44,800 bases of DNA from Flavobacteriales bacterium UBA2426. GTDB taxonomy: Bacteria > Bacteroidota > Bacteroidia > Flavobacteriales_F > PHOS-HE28. The stretch is from NCBI GenBank assembly GCA_002342985.1, contig DDRC01000056.1:5195-49994 (forward strand), given 5' to 3'. Positions 26,136 to 35,532 of this stretch are shown here, piece after piece. The position numbers were made by a program, and so were the translations under genes. How positions within the stretch are numbered: position 1 is the stretch's first letter; the number at the start of each line of letters is the position of its first letter. Below the pieces are notes generated by a model. It saw only the letters and a program-made list of their open reading frames with translations. It searched no databases and had not been told where the DNA came from.

Positions 26136-26522
26136 ATGCTGTACCTCGAGCCCTCCGGGACCATCATCGGAGCCGCCATCGAGGTGCATCGTGAGCTTGG
26201 GCCGGGACTGCCCGAGAGCGTTTATGACCATTGCTTTGCGCGCGAGTTGAGGGCGGCAGGAGTGCCCTTCCTGCAGCAGCACCCCGTACCTGTCCGCTGC
26301 AAGGGCGAGCAGCTGGACATGGGCTTCCGGCTTGACCTTTGGGTGGACCAACGCATCATCGTGGAGATCAAGGCCATAGACCTGTTGCAGGGAATCCACC
26401 GTGCCCAGCCCTTGAGCTACCTTAGGCTGACCGGGTGCAAGCTCGGCTTGCTCATCGACTTCAACGAGCCCTTGCTTACCGGCAGTGCACGTCGCGTTGC
26501 GAATGGATTGGATGAGTCCTGA
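26136..26522 (+). CDS. GxxExxY protein
   Basis: 128 residues. The family signature reads GLPESVY near residues 28-34, preceded by IIGAAIEVHRELGPG, and the core strand pair LDLWVDQRIIVEIKAID carries the Asp and Glu-x-Lys spacing of PD-(D/E)XK-type nucleases. It ends with LGLLIDFNE, also typical. The biochemical role of GxxExxY proteins is not established; nuclease relationship is a fold-level suggestion. The gene is enclosed by two inverted arms (26103-26127 and 26530-26555) and fits exactly between the isomerase and lipB. Codon use is more mixed (TAT, TTT, GTT, TTG) than in the neighbours, suggesting separate arrival. Confidence 0.92.
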   Translation: MLYLEPSGTIIGAAIEVHRELGPGLPESVYDHCFARELRAAGVPFLQQHPVPVRCKGEQLDMGFRLDLWVDQRIIVEIKAIDLLQGIHRAQPLSYLRLTGCKLGLLIDFNEPLLTGSARRVANGLDES

Positions 26523-26529
26523 ATCAGCA

Positions 26530-26555
26530 TTCTCCGCTCCTCTGCGCCTCTGCGG
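26530..26555 (-). repeat. Right inverted-repeat arm of the GxxExxY cassette
   Basis: TTCTCCGCTCCTCTGCGCCT followed by CTGCGG; its reverse complement matches the left arm. It lies seven bases after the GxxExxY stop and nine bases before the lipB ATG, so it occupies the lipB leader. Confidence 0.78.
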
Positions 26556-26564
26556 CCAAACCCT

Positions 26565-27293
<729 letters not shown>

Positions 27294-28733
27294 GCCATCC
27301 CCCGAAGACCAGGCCCGCACACAGGCACATCAACGGATAGAACACATAGAGGTAGCGCACATCGCCGAAGCCCATGATACCGGCATGGATCACCAGGGCA
27401 TAGGCCATGGCCACGGCCAGCAGAATGCCCGGCCACGTGCGGCGGTAGAAGGCCCAGGGAATGAAGAACAGGGCCCCGAGCAGCGCGAGCTTGTAGACCA
27501 GCGCCCCGCCTAGTTTAACGGCCTTCTCCCATGGCGCTAGGGATGAGAAAGTGGCGCGGAAGAGATGAAGCACGCCGGAGGAGCCGATGAGCTGCTGCGC
27601 CACCCTACGCGCTGGTGTAACGATGCGCACCCGCCAAGGGTGCTCCTCCCGGATGGAATCTGCATACCGCGTGAACCGTTCCGCAAGCTGTGCATCGATC
27701 CGGTCCCGTTCGGCCGCAGCCACCGTATCGGCGAGCAGCAACGGGCAAAGCTTCCGCAGCTCCTGCAGGCTATCCGCGTTGAAGGCCTCCGTGAAGATCC
27801 AGTCAGGGAACTCTCGTTCGGGATCGCCCTTGATGCGCCACGGGGCCGCATAGTCGGCGCAGTAGAAGCCGTAGTAGGCCGTTTTATCGTCGAACGTGCC
27901 CACGAAGCGCCACATGGCCAAGGTGGTGCTGTTGTACATCTCATGATAGGTGGAGCGCGTGAAGAGGAAGAGCCGTCCCGTCTTCTGCGCATTCCGGTAT
28001 GTCCATGCACCCTGTGCCAGCACCACAGGTGCGGCCGCCACGACCAGATGCCATGCCGAGCGCCGGCCCTGCCTCAGCATCAGCGGCACCAGCGCCAGGC
28101 CGCCCATCATGAGGAACACCGCAGCCACGGGCCGCAGGAAATAGGCCCAGGTCATGAGTGCGGACGCCAGCAGAAGCAGGCGTGGATCGCCGCTGCGTTC
28201 GTAGCGTGCTCCGGCATAGAATGACAGGGCCATGGCCGATGCGCACGGGCTCTCGGACATGGCGAAGATGCTGAACCCGGATACCGTGGGGGCCAGCCCA
28301 TAGAGCAGGAAGATGATGAGGTGCACGGCGCGTGAGCCGGTGAGCAGGTAGGCCCCCATCGCCAAGGCACCCGTGGCTAGCACGTCCAGCATCAGCTGCG
28401 CCACCACCACGGCGTTCATCGCCATCGGCTTGGGCAGGATGAGCCGCAGCGGGAGGTAGTGCACGGCATAGCCCGGCATGCGGAAGTCCGGCGCGTAGGC
28501 CCCGCTCTCCACCAGGGAGTCCACCGGCCAGGTGTAGCTCGGGCACTCCGCGTTGCACCGGGCGAAGCTGCCGGGGTAGGCCGCATCGGGCTGCTGCAAG
28601 GAAATGGCGAAATAGGACAGCTTCATCGCCAGGGCGGCCAGCAGCCATGGCCGCCATCTCCCCGGCATGGGCAGCGCCCGCATGATGTGCAGCAGCTTGG
28701 CGATCATGGCCATGCGCCCGTAGCGGGCTCCGC

Positions 28734-28741
28734 CAAATCTA
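28734..28741 (-). promoter_or_regulatory. -7 element TAGATTTG for the minus-strand membrane gene
   Basis: An exact TAnnTTTG match on the minus strand, 20 bases before the ATG at 28713. Together with the plus-strand element at 28757-28764 it forms a compact divergent promoter pair. Confidence 0.5.
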
Positions 28742-28756
28742 GCCGGGAGGCGCACG

Positions 28757-28764
28757 TACCTTCG
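28757..28764 (+). promoter_or_regulatory. -7 element TACCTTCG before the serine hydrolase
   Basis: A TAnnTTCG match nine bases upstream of the ATG at 28774. It supports that start over the long in-frame extension beginning at 28459, which overlaps the membrane gene. Confidence 0.45.
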
Positions 28765-28773
28765 CTAACCCTC

Positions 28774-29943
28774 ATGCGCACCCTGAAGAAGCTCCTCCTC
28801 TGGTCCGTTCTGGTCCTTGCCAGCCTGGTGGGCCTGGCCTACCTCACCGGCAATGGCCATATACCGCGCGGCGTCCGCTACACCTACCTCATCGGCCGCA
28901 CTAGCCCCGAGATCGACGACAGGGACTTCTTCCCCTACGCCACGATACCCGCAACCGATCCGCAGCCATGGCCCTTGAGCAGCCGCTATGGCCAGGTAGC
29001 CCTCACCGCAGGACAGGAGCAGGAGCTGAAGGACCTCCATAGCGTGGGGTTCGCCGTCTTCCAGCACGACAGCCTCCTCTTCGAGCGCTACTGGAACGGA
29101 TGGGATGCCGACAGCGTGAGCAACAGCTTCAGCGTGGCCAAGAGCTACATCAGCGTGCTCACCGGCATCGCCATGGGCGAAGGGCGCATCAACAGCGTAT
29201 TCCAGCCGGTGGGCGACTTTCTGCCCGAATACCGGGAAGGATGCCATTCCAAGCTCAACCTCTGGCACCTGCTCACCATGAGCACCGGCCTGGACTGGAG
29301 CGAGAGCGGCGCGGACCCCTTCAGTGACAATGCCAAGGGCTATTACGGCTACAGCGTTCGGTCGCTCTCCCTTGGCCAGCCCTGCCGCGAAGAGCCCGGG
29401 CAGGCGTTCGACTACATCAGCGGGAGCACGCAGATCATGGCCGAGGTTCTGGAGGCGGCCTACGGGCAGCCACTCGATGCGCTGGTGCGCGAAAAGGTGT
29501 GGGGGCCTTTGGGCTGCGAGCACGATGCGTACTGGGGCAAGGACCGCACGGACGGCGATTTCAAGGCCTTCTGCTGCCTCTACGCCACGGCGCGCGACTT
29601 CGGGCGCATCGGCCAGCTCTACCTGGACAGCGGCAGGTGGCGCGGAAAGCAGATCGTGCCGCGCGAGTACTGGGAGGCCAGCATCACACCGGCCAAACTC
29701 CTGGACAAGGGCGAGCCGAACCAGCGCTACGGCTACTTCTGGTGGCTGGCCCAGTTGGACGGCCAGCCCGTCTGGTACTGCCGGGGATTCCACGGCGAAT
29801 ACGTGGTGGTGATCCCCCACGAGCGCCTGGTGTTGGTCCGCACCGGAATGAAGCGCGAGGAGGTGAATGCCACCGGCCACCCCACCGATGTGTTCAAGTG
29901 GATCGCCATCGCGCGCAGCCTGGCGCGCCAGCAGCCAGCCTGA
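28774..29943 (+). CDS. Serine hydrolase, beta-lactamase/class C family
   Basis: 389 residues from the ATG at 28774. An N-terminal helix (about 7-25) looks like a membrane anchor or signal. The active-site motif SxxK is Ser120-Val-Ala-Lys123 in SFSVAKSY, followed by the YxS-type motif at Tyr214-Ile-Ser216. The C-terminal GFHGEYVVVIP is in the place of the KTG-like box. Proteins of this group cleave D-Ala-containing peptides, beta-lactams or small esters; the substrate here is unknown. The C-terminus ends in a short helix. The gene is followed three bases later by the 29946 gene, likely in the same transcript. Confidence 0.9.
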   Translation: MRTLKKLLLWSVLVLASLVGLAYLTGNGHIPRGVRYTYLIGRTSPEIDDRDFFPYATIPATDPQPWPLSSRYGQVALTAGQEQELKDLHSVGFAVFQHDSLLFERYWNGWDADSVSNSFSVAKSYISVLTGIAMGEGRINSVFQPVGDFLPEYREGCHSKLNLWHLLTMSTGLDWSESGADPFSDNAKGYYGYSVRSLSLGQPCREEPGQAFDYISGSTQIMAEVLEAAYGQPLDALVREKVWGPLGCEHDAYWGKDRTDGDFKAFCCLYATARDFGRIGQLYLDSGRWRGKQIVPREYWEASITPAKLLDKGEPNQRYGYFWWLAQLDGQPVWYCRGFHGEYVVVIPHERLVLVRTGMKREEVNATGHPTDVFKWIAIARSLARQQPA

Positions 29944-29945
29944 CG

Positions 29946-30350
29946 ATGCGCAGCGACATCCGACCGCCCAAGGTGGAGGGCATCGCCATGGCCGTGGTGC
30001 GCGAGCAGGACGCTGAGGGCGGCGATGCCTGGTACGTCTACCTCATCAATCAGCGTGATGAGGCCATCGAGAATGTGCTGGTGAGCTCTCGCGGCTACGG
30101 CGAACTCGGCGGCGAGGCACGCCGAACGAGCGAGATGCGGCACTTCCTGGGCAGGCTCGAGGCCAAGAGCTGGGCCCGGATCGAGCGCATCGTGGAGGAC
30201 GTCTTCCCCCTGAGCAACCAATACTGGCTCAGCTTCTACGTGGGCCGCGTGCTGCACGACAAGAAATACATCTTCCTCGCGGGCAGCATCGACGAGTCGA
30301 ACTTCACCACGTTGCCGCTCATGCAGGCCAAGGGGGTGATGATCGAATAG
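29946..30350 (+). CDS. Conserved Bacteroidota-type protein of unknown function
   Basis: 134 residues. It opens MRSDIRPPKVEGIAMAVVRE, then WYVYLINQRDEAIENVLVSS, RHFLGRLEAKSWARIERI, YWLSFYVGRVLHDKKYIF and ends LPLMQAKGVMIE. I recall very similar proteins as uncharacterised (sometimes mislabelled phenylalanyl-tRNA synthetase) in many Bacteroidota. No signal, membrane helix or catalytic motif is visible; alternating strands suggest a compact beta-rich fold. It starts two bases after the serine hydrolase stop, so co-transcription is likely, but no functional link is known. Confidence 0.82.
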   Translation: MRSDIRPPKVEGIAMAVVREQDAEGGDAWYVYLINQRDEAIENVLVSSRGYGELGGEARRTSEMRHFLGRLEAKSWARIERIVEDVFPLSNQYWLSFYVGRVLHDKKYIFLAGSIDESNFTTLPLMQAKGVMIE

Positions 30351-30358
30351 GCCATCGG

Positions 30359-30366
30359 TATATTCG
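30359..30366 (+). promoter_or_regulatory. -7 element TATATTCG upstream of the exonuclease gene
   Basis: A TAnnTTCG match in the 63-base gap, 47 bases before the GTG start at 30414. Confidence 0.38.
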
Positions 30367-30413
30367 CCTTAGCCGGGCACGCGCTCCAATCAAGGGCCGT
30401 CCCGGAAAGCATC

Positions 30414-31142
30414 GTGCGCCACGAAAGCATCCGCGACCTCACCAAGCTGCTCTTCCTCGACATCGAGACCGTGCCGCAGGCCTACCGCTGGGAGGGCCTT
30501 GATGAGCGCAGCGCCGCCCTCTTCAGCGAGAAGACCCGCTACGAGCAGGAGCGCCAAGGCAAGGACGCCGCGCAGCTCTGGCAGGATAAAGGCGGGATCC
30601 TCGCGGAGTTCGGCCGCATCGTTTGCATCGGGGTCGGCAGCCTGCACAAGGATACCGATGGCCTGCACCTGCGAGTGACCTCCTACCATGGCGACGATGA
30701 GTACGACCTGCTCACACGGTTCACCGACCTGCTGGAGCGCCACTACGCTACGGAGGAGCACTGGCTCTGCGCACACAACGGCAAAGAGTTCGACTTCCCC
30801 TGGATCGCACGGCGCTGCGTGGTGAACCGCGTGAAGCTTCCGCGCCTGCTGGACATCGCCGGCCTGAAGCCCTGGGAGGTAGGGCACGTGGACACCATGC
30901 AGCTGTGGAGCTTCGGCGACCGCAAGGCCTACACCTCCCTTGCGCTACTGGCACACATCCTCGGCATTCCCACTCCGAAGGACGACATCAGCGGCGCGGA
31001 CGTGGCGCGCGTGTATTACGAGGACCGGGACCTGGAGCGCATAGCAGCCTATTGCCGCAAGGACGTGGCCGCTACGGCGCAGCTCTTCCTCCGGCTCACC
31101 GGACGCGAGCTGCTGCCGGCCGACCGCATCGCCTTCGTGTAG
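30414..31142 (+). CDS. DEDD-type 3'-5' exonuclease (PolB-exonuclease-like)
   Basis: 242 residues from a GTG. The three exonuclease motifs are in place: FLDIETVP with Asp16 and Glu18, HNGKEFDFPWI with Asp127, and YCRKDVAAT with Tyr213 and Asp217. This is the RNase H-like 3'-5' exonuclease fold related to the proofreading domain of family B DNA polymerases, here as a stand-alone protein, as is common in Bacteroidota. Likely substrate is single-stranded DNA or RNA ends in repair or turnover; the exact role is unknown. All metal-binding residues are retained, so it should be active. Confidence 0.9.
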   Translation: MRHESIRDLTKLLFLDIETVPQAYRWEGLDERSAALFSEKTRYEQERQGKDAAQLWQDKGGILAEFGRIVCIGVGSLHKDTDGLHLRVTSYHGDDEYDLLTRFTDLLERHYATEEHWLCAHNGKEFDFPWIARRCVVNRVKLPRLLDIAGLKPWEVGHVDTMQLWSFGDRKAYTSLALLAHILGIPTPKDDISGADVARVYYEDRDLERIAAYCRKDVAATAQLFLRLTGRELLPADRIAFV

Positions 31143-31167
31143 CCGCCGGTGCGATCTTCGGCGCCGC

Positions 31168-33477
31168 ATGCCAGCCGCATCCCCCTTCGCGCGCACCTCT
31201 GTTTGGACGGCCCTGCTCACGGCGGGCATGGCGGCCTTCATCGCCTCCTTCTACGGTCATGTGCTGGAGGCGCCCGATCGGGTCCTCTTCACCGGCACCG
31301 GCGATGGGCTGAAGAACTACTTCACCTTCCTCTGGCACGTGAAGCATGATGCCTCCGCTCTGCATTACAGCGGGTCCGGATATCCCTTCGGCGACCGGGT
31401 GTTCTACACCGACGGCCATCCCTTGCTGAGCTGGGTCGTCCGGTTCGCTCCTTCCCTCGCGGACCATGGGGTCGGGCTGCTGAACACGCTGATGCTGGCA
31501 GGGCTCCTCCTCTGTGCCTGGTGCGTCTTCGCCCTGCTCCGCGAACTGGGCCTGCCGCCATGGGCGGCGGCCATTGGTGCCTTCAGCATCACCCTCCTGC
31601 AGCCGCAGGTGCTTCGCATGGGCGGTCACTTCTCACTGGCCCATGCCTGGATGGTGCCCTTGGTCCTGTTCCTCGCGGTGCGGGCTGCAGCCCGGGAGCA
31701 CTGGCTGTACCCGGGGGTCCTTGGCGCTGCCGTGGTGCTTATCGCCTTCCTCACGCATCCCTACATGGGCCTGATGGCCGTGCTCTTCCTCGTGGCCCAC
31801 GGAGCCTGTTCAGCGTTGTTCGGCACGTGGCGGTGGCCTGCGATGAGGCAGGTCGCGCTCCGCACCGTCGTGATGGCCCTGCTCCCTATGCTCCTATTCA
31901 TCTGGCTGCTCGGCTGGGGCGATACATTGGCAGACCGTCCTTCGGCTCCCCTTGGCGCTGACCAGTACGCCACGCGCTTCCTCAGCCTCATCGTGCCCAC
32001 GCACGATCCCTTTGCCACGCCGCTGCGCGAGTTCTTCCGGTACGACCGGCTCGATTGGGAAACCTGGTGCTACCTCGGCCTCTCGACCATCCTGGTGATC
32101 GCTGTGGCCGGCGGGATGCAGCTGAGGCGGTGGTCGGCTCAAGGCACGCGAACGCCGCTCGACCCCGCCGGGGTGCTGCTCGCTTCCGCATTCCTAGTGC
32201 TGCTCTTCGCCATGGGCATCTGGCAGGAGTGGGCCGGCGGTTGGCTTCCGGCGCTCGCCCAGTTCAGGGGCAGCGGGCGCTTCGCCTGGGTATTCTACCA
32301 TGCCGCGGCGGCCTTCGCCGCGGTGCGGCTCTATCACGGGCTGTTCCACCAGCCCCTTGTCCGGCGGTACGCGGCGGTGGCGGCCTTCACCGGGGTGGTC
32401 GGCTTCATGGCCGTGGAGGGCTGGGCCTACCATCGGCACATGCGTGATGTCATCGGTCGTTCGGCCAACCCCTTCCGCGCCGAGGCCCTCAATGCCGATC
32501 AACGCGCCCTGGTGGAGGCGATCAAGGGCGCTGACGCGGCGGCCATCATCCCCCTGCCCTGGATGCACTCCGGTAGCGAGCGCTACTCCGTATCCGCCCC
32601 TGACGGGCAGCTGGCCTTCATGCTGCCGATGGCCTACCACAGCGGCGTGCCCCTGATGGCCGGCCTCACGAGCCGCACCTCGCTCCAGCAGACCCGCGAC
32701 CTGCTCGCCCTCTTCGCGCCGCTCCACTTCCCGAAAGGACTGGCGGAGCGCATCCCTTCCGACACGCGGATCCTTCTGTTCCGGCATTGGGATGATGTGC
32801 CGCCGCACCAGGAGTCACTCTGGTTCCGGGCCACCCATCTGTACAACAATCCGGAAGGCAACCTCCGCGTGATCACCGCCGGCGAGCTTTTGCGCAACGA
32901 CCGCGAATCGCGGATCGAGGAGCATGCCCAACGCGCTGCCGCTTGGCCCGGGCTCAGGGGCTGGCGCTTCTCCCACCGGGGCGAACCGGCGCCCGAAGCG
33001 CTCATGGCCCGCATCCGGTTCGGGGCCGACAGCCTTTCGGGCAAGGTGAACGAGTTCGCCGAACTGCTCCGCTTGGCACCCGGCGAACTGGATACCGCGC
33101 TCACCTATGAGCTCGGCTTCCTTTATGGATGCGATGACCCCGCAGCCATCAACATCAATGTCATCCTGGAGCACTACATGGGCGAGCGCTGGGATGCGCA
33201 ATGGGAATCGCTCCATGGCATCCGCGGCATGCCTATGCAGCTCGGCGACCGGGCCGCGGTGGCATCCGTCGTCTTCAAGCCACGGCATCCGGAGCGCACC
33301 TACAGGTTCATCCTGAACGGGCCTGCGGCGAGTGATGCGCCATACGTGGTGCGCCATGTGCTGCTGCGCCCGCTGGATGTGGATGCCTGGCGCGAGGGCC
33401 CGTGGGAGGGCACGCGCACGGTGTTCCTAAACAACGCGCCGCTCAGCGGCGCAAGAGGCTCCGCAGCGCCACGCTGA
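31168..33477 (+). CDS. Large polytopic membrane protein, GT-C-like
   Basis: 769 residues. About ten or eleven hydrophobic helices occupy the first 430 residues, starting with a long first periplasmic loop holding GTGDGLKNYFTFLWHV and GYPFGDRVFYTDGHP. The rest (about 440-769) is soluble, with Asp- and Trp-rich segments and a C-terminal beta-rich part. This two-part shape is common to membrane glycosyltransferases and related YfhO-like proteins. An acidic residue in the first loop (in TGDG) may be catalytic. The 3' end overlaps the convergent GT2 gene by 35 bases. Exact family not recognised. Confidence 0.75.
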   Translation: MPAASPFARTSVWTALLTAGMAAFIASFYGHVLEAPDRVLFTGTGDGLKNYFTFLWHVKHDASALHYSGSGYPFGDRVFYTDGHPLLSWVVRFAPSLADHGVGLLNTLMLAGLLLCAWCVFALLRELGLPPWAAAIGAFSITLLQPQVLRMGGHFSLAHAWMVPLVLFLAVRAAAREHWLYPGVLGAAVVLIAFLTHPYMGLMAVLFLVAHGACSALFGTWRWPAMRQVALRTVVMALLPMLLFIWLLGWGDTLADRPSAPLGADQYATRFLSLIVPTHDPFATPLREFFRYDRLDWETWCYLGLSTILVIAVAGGMQLRRWSAQGTRTPLDPAGVLLASAFLVLLFAMGIWQEWAGGWLPALAQFRGSGRFAWVFYHAAAAFAAVRLYHGLFHQPLVRRYAAVAAFTGVVGFMAVEGWAYHRHMRDVIGRSANPFRAEALNADQRALVEAIKGADAAAIIPLPWMHSGSERYSVSAPDGQLAFMLPMAYHSGVPLMAGLTSRTSLQQTRDLLALFAPLHFPKGLAERIPSDTRILLFRHWDDVPPHQESLWFRATHLYNNPEGNLRVITAGELLRNDRESRIEEHAQRAAAWPGLRGWRFSHRGEPAPEALMARIRFGADSLSGKVNEFAELLRLAPGELDTALTYELGFLYGCDDPAAININVILEHYMGERWDAQWESLHGIRGMPMQLGDRAAVASVVFKPRHPERTYRFILNGPAASDAPYVVRHVLLRPLDVDAWREGPWEGTRTVFLNNAPLSGARGSAAPR

Positions 33478-34168
33478 GGAAGTTGGCCGACTCGCGCAGC
33501 AGGATACGGTAGTTCATCCGGGAGAAGCGCACACCCTCGCTGAGCTGCGCATCGATGACACCGACCCGGAGGCCGCGCTCCCTCGCCACCAGCATCACGA
33601 ACTCCATGTCGAAGAGGAAACGGTCGATGGTGGTGGCCATGAACAGGGAGCGGCCCCGGTCGCCGAATCCCTTCAGTCCGCATTGGGTGTCGCTGATGGG
33701 GAAGCGCATGATGTTGCGCAGCACCCAGCGGAACGTGCGGGAGATGACCCTGCGGGCCCACGGCACACGTGCGTAATAGTCCGGTCGGCGATGCCCGAGC
33801 ACCACATCGCTTCCCGCCAGGAGCTCCGCACAGGCCTCCCGCATGCTCCGGATGGTATAGGGCAGGTCCACGTCCGTGATCAGGCAGGGGCCCGGTGGCG
33901 CCGCCGCCACGCCCGTTCTCAGGGCCGCGCCCTTGCCACGGTTCTCCGGATGATCGATCCAGTGCACGCCATGGAGCGCCTCGCCCAATCTGGCGCGGTC
34001 GCCGGGCGCGATACCGCTGAGCGAGCCGTCGTTGACCAGGGTGACGGTAATGGCGATTCCGGGCAGGGCCGCACGCAGTTCGCCGACGCGCTGCGCAAGC
34101 CGGTCCACCCAGCCGGCAGCCGGGTTGTAGCAGGGTACCACGAGGCGTATGTGCTCGTTGGGGGGCAT
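33443..34168 (-). CDS. GT2-family glycosyltransferase
   Basis: 241 residues from the ATG at 34168; a GTG at 34258 would add 30 residues that overlap the next gene and look non-homologous. The GT-A core is clear: IRLVVPCYNPAAGW (7-20), VNDGS (45-49), ENRGKGAALRTG (75-86) and the metal-binding Asp99-Val-Asp101. The later part, DTQCGLKGFGDRG, is typical of polyprenyl-phosphate sugar synthases. No membrane helix is present, so it should load a sugar onto a lipid carrier on the inner face. Neighbouring GT-C-like proteins could then use that lipid-linked sugar. Confidence 0.9.
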   Translation of the reverse strand: MPPNEHIRLVVPCYNPAAGWVDRLAQRVGELRAALPGIAITVTLVNDGSLSGIAPGDRARLGEALHGVHWIDHPENRGKGAALRTGVAAAPPGPCLITDVDLPYTIRSMREACAELLAGSDVVLGHRRPDYYARVPWARRVISRTFRWVLRNIMRFPISDTQCGLKGFGDRGRSLFMATTIDRFLFDMEFVMLVARERGLRVGVIDAQLSEGVRFSRMNYRILLRESANFLSVALRSLLRR

Positions 34169-34251
34169 TCTATCTTGCCACGCCTCCGCCGAGGCGGCGC
34201 TGAACGTCGCCTTCAAAGGAACGGCAAGCGGCGCGAAGCAAGCCCCGACCG

Positions 34252-35532
34252 ATGCCACCTCCCGCCATCAACCGCCGCGCCGGAAGCGCGCTTGCCCTTG
34301 CCATCGGTGCTTTCGCCCTGATCTCCGGCCTGCTCAAGCACCAGGACCACCTGCACGAGCTGCTTCGCTGGGGATCCGACAGCTTGGGCTATTACCAGTT
34401 CCTGCCCGCGGTGCTCATCGACCACGACCTGGGGCGGATGCCCTGGGTGCATCTGCTGGAGAACGGCAAGGGCCTGAGCATCTTCAGCGTGGGCGTCGCC
34501 TACCTGCAGCTGCCCTTCTTCTTCCTGGGGCATGCATGGGCCAGTGCCTCCGGCGCGGAGGCCAACGGCTATTCCGCCCCCTATGCGGTGATGCAGCTGG
34601 TGGGCGCCGCGTCCTACCTGGCCGTCGGATGCCGCCTGCTCTTCGGAGTGCTCGCTCGCCGCACAGAGGCGCGAACCGCCCTGATCACCGTGGCCCTGCT
34701 CTACCTGGCCACCAACCTCTATTACTACGGCTCGTTCGAAGCGGGCATGTCGCATGTCTACTCCTTCTTCCTCTTCGCCGCGCTGCTGGCACTCACGGAG
34801 CGCTGGATGCGGATGCCTGGACCGGAGACCCTCATCGCCCTGATGGTGACGGGCGCCCTCATCATCCTGGTGAGGCCGTTGAACGCCGTGGCGTTGCTGC
34901 TGCCGGTTCTCTACCGCACATCCGGCATCACGGGAGTCCTTGAGCGATGGCGGCCGCTCCTGGCCATGCGACCGGCGCTGGCGCTGGGAGCGCTATTCGT
35001 CGCCGCCCTGGTCCTGCCACAGCTCACTTACTGGCATGCCATCGCCGGCAAGTGGGTGCTCTTCACCTACGGCACCAAGCAGGAGTCCTTCGATTTCAGC
35101 GCGCCGCACCTCTTCGACCTGCTGGTGAGCCACCAGAACGGATGGTTCATCTATACCCCCCTGATGGCCGCCGTGCTGCTCACGCTGCTCTGGCAAGCAC
35201 GACGGCTCGGCACGGGGGCTCGTACCGTCCTCGTGGTGTGGTGCATCACATGGTACCTGTACGGCTGCTGGTGGGCCTGGTGGCTCGGCGGTGCCTTCGG
35301 CTACCGCGGCTTCATCGAGTATTCGGCATTCCTCGCGCTGCCATTGTCCGGACTGGTAGGGCATGCCGTTGCACTGAAGCCGGCTCCTCGCCGCATGGCC
35401 GCAGGCATCGCCGCGGTGCTGGTGTTCATGAACCTGCGCCTCAGCATCATCTATGCCTCACCATGGGACGGACCTGATTGGACGTGGGCCCGGTTCTGGG
35501 AGGAAATGGGGCGCGCTTTCTTCCTCGGATGA
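34252..35532 (+). CDS. Polytopic membrane protein, GT-C-like
   Basis: 426 residues, with about eight to ten hydrophobic helices spread over the whole length. The first loop carries LRWGSDSLGYYQFLPAVLI and DHDLGRMPW, with acidic residues placed as in GT-C glycosyltransferases. FGYRGFIEYSAFLALPL near the C-terminus recalls the later loop of such enzymes. It is read divergently from the GT2 gene on the left with 83 bases between starts, and its stop overlaps the next gene by ATGA. Enzymatic role is inferred from shape and neighbours only. Confidence 0.75.
   Translation: MPPPAINRRAGSALALAIGAFALISGLLKHQDHLHELLRWGSDSLGYYQFLPAVLIDHDLGRMPWVHLLENGKGLSIFSVGVAYLQLPFFFLGHAWASASGAEANGYSAPYAVMQLVGAASYLAVGCRLLFGVLARRTEARTALITVALLYLATNLYYYGSFEAGMSHVYSFFLFAALLALTERWMRMPGPETLIALMVTGALIILVRPLNAVALLLPVLYRTSGITGVLERWRPLLAMRPALALGALFVAALVLPQLTYWHAIAGKWVLFTYGTKQESFDFSAPHLFDLLVSHQNGWFIYTPLMAAVLLTLLWQARRLGTGARTVLVVWCITWYLYGCWWAWWLGGAFGYRGFIEYSAFLALPLSGLVGHAVALKPAPRRMAAGIAAVLVFMNLRLSIIYASPWDGPDWTWARFWEEMGRAFFLG

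Noticed and set aside
28459..28773. 105-codon N-terminal extension of the serine hydrolase
   Set aside because: It overlaps the divergent membrane gene and lies upstream of the -7 element; the ATG at 28774 starts with a proper anchor helix.
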